A stretch of DNA of 13,931 nucleotides, from positions 1 through 13,931 of the forward strand of contig JAIXRT010000256.1 of assembly GCA_027485075.1 (NCBI GenBank). The letters are read 5' to 3'. Origin of the DNA: Cytophagaceae bacterium. GTDB taxonomy: Bacteria > Bacteroidota > Bacteroidia > Cytophagales > Spirosomataceae. Numbering within the stretch: the stretch's first letter is position 1; every line of letters begins with the position of its first letter. A program made the position numbers and the translations under genes. The notes beneath the pieces are model-generated. The model did no database searches and was not told the DNA's origin. It was given only the letters and a program-made list of their open reading frames with translations. Shown piece after piece: positions 13,279-13,931 of the stretch.

Positions 13279-13931
13279 ATGGCATTCAACCGCCCAGATC
13301 AATTAAAGAAACTAGAGGCACCATTTGATCTATGTATCATTGGAGGTGGTGCCAGTGGTGCTGGGGTTGCCTTAGATGCGACATTGCGTGGATATCGTGT
13401 TTTGCTCATTGAAAAGGGAGATTTTGCGACTCAAACTTCATCCAAGTCCACCAAATTGGTTCACGGGGGTGTAAGATACCTTGAACAGGCCGTTAAGAAA
13501 TTGGATTGGCAGCAGTTTAAAATGGTTTATAAAGCGTTACATGAGCGCAATATATTATTGCAAAACGCCCCATTTTTGGCTCACCCCTTAGCTTTATTGA
13601 CTCCATGTTATACATGGTTTGATCGCATGTATTACCGCGTGGGTATGTGGGTATATGATTTGATTGCAGGACGTACAAATTTAGAGCCAAGTCGGGGCTT
13701 AAGTCAGCGCCAAATGCGAGATCTATGTCCGAGTTTAGACATGCATCATGTACGTGGCGGTGTTTTATATTATGATGGGCAATTCAATGATGCGCGGTAT
13801 GCGCTGGCCATCTTACAAGCTGCAGAAGCCGCGGGTGCCTGCATATTGAATTATGCGACATTGAATTCATTTGTTCATTCCCCCAAGAGTTTAAAAATAA
13901 AAGAGGTTTGTTGGACTGATCTGCTCTCAGG
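13279..13931 (+). CDS. glpD: Aerobic glycerol-3-phosphate dehydrogenase, N-terminal part (runs off right edge)
   Basis: Membrane-associated FAD enzyme that oxidises sn-glycerol 3-phosphate to dihydroxyacetone phosphate and feeds electrons to quinone. The frame opens at ATG 13279 and remains open for 217 codons to the window end; the family is usually 500 or more residues, so under half is present. The FAD-binding Rossmann start DLCIIGGGASGAGVALDA (17-34) is intact, followed by the LIEKGDFATQTSSKSTKLVHG segment (about 43-63) and GGVRYLEQA, both typical of GlpD. LYYDGQFNDARYA near residue 175 is also family-typical. It completes the pathway begun by glpF and glpK at the far left but is on the other strand and about 11.8 kb away, so it must be transcribed separately. 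It is divergent from the TPR gene. Confidence 0.95.
   Translation, partial: MAFNRPDQLKKLEAPFDLCIIGGGASGAGVALDATLRGYRVLLIEKGDFATQTSSKSTKLVHGGVRYLEQAVKKLDWQQFKMVYKALHERNILLQNAPFLAHPLALLTPCYTWFDRMYYRVGMWVYDLIAGRTNLEPSRGLSQRQMRDLCPSLDMHHVRGGVLYYDGQFNDARYALAILQAAEAAGACILNYATLNSFVHSPKSLKIKEVCWTDLLS

Noticed and set aside
1..13931. Mobile elements, CRISPR arrays, tRNA or rRNA genes, toxin-antitoxin or defence genes
   Set aside because: No transposase-like or integrase-like product, no regularly spaced repeats, no cloverleaf and no small paired genes were seen on either strand.

Overview
The window looks like chromosomal DNA of a member of the Bacteroidota, most likely a Cytophagales-type bacterium; the genus is a guess. 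Supporting signs are a secreted protein with a type IX secretion (T9SS)-like C-terminal domain, an RprX/RprY-type two-component pair, a prolyl oligopeptidase closely resembling the Elizabethkingia (formerly Flavobacterium meningosepticum) enzyme, few Shine-Dalgarno sequences, and TAnnTTTG promoter -7 elements typical of the phylum's primary sigma factor. Base composition looks even throughout. I see no insertion sequence, phage gene, CRISPR array, rRNA or tRNA.

Layout. Bases 1-1419 (minus) carry glpF and the 5' part of glpK (glycerol uptake and phosphorylation). Back to back with them, 1513-5802 (plus) hold a tight three-gene run: ruvB, a shortened FAD-oxidoreductase-like secreted protein with a golvesin-type C-terminal domain, and a secreted prolyl oligopeptidase. 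This run ends in two hairpins. A convergent gene (minus, 5883-6674) encodes a secreted Gly/Pro/Met/His-rich protein with a T9SS-like tail. Divergent from it, 6802-9298 (plus), are a sensor histidine kinase and an OmpR-family regulator that overlap by 17 bases. The regulator runs tail to tail into serS (8-base overlap), the last gene of a minus-strand run ribH-lysC-serS. Upstream of that run lies a YfgM-like TPR membrane protein gene, separated from ribH by a strong hairpin with a T-tract. The right edge (plus) has the 5' part of glpD.

How the genes connect. glpF, glpK and glpD make the classical glycerol route (import, phosphorylation, oxidation to dihydroxyacetone phosphate), but here they sit at opposite ends, about 11.8 kb apart and on opposite strands. 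Most of the rest is core metabolism or housekeeping: recombination, riboflavin synthesis, aspartate-family amino acids, tRNA charging.

I did not find a convincing new multi-gene system. The parts most worth a second look are the apparently miniaturised oxidoreductase, the secreted-protein/two-component divergon, the hairpin just before ribH, and an NPI variant of the first NPA motif in GlpF. There is no gene-free stretch over 300 bases; the longest gap is 146 bases (13133-13278).
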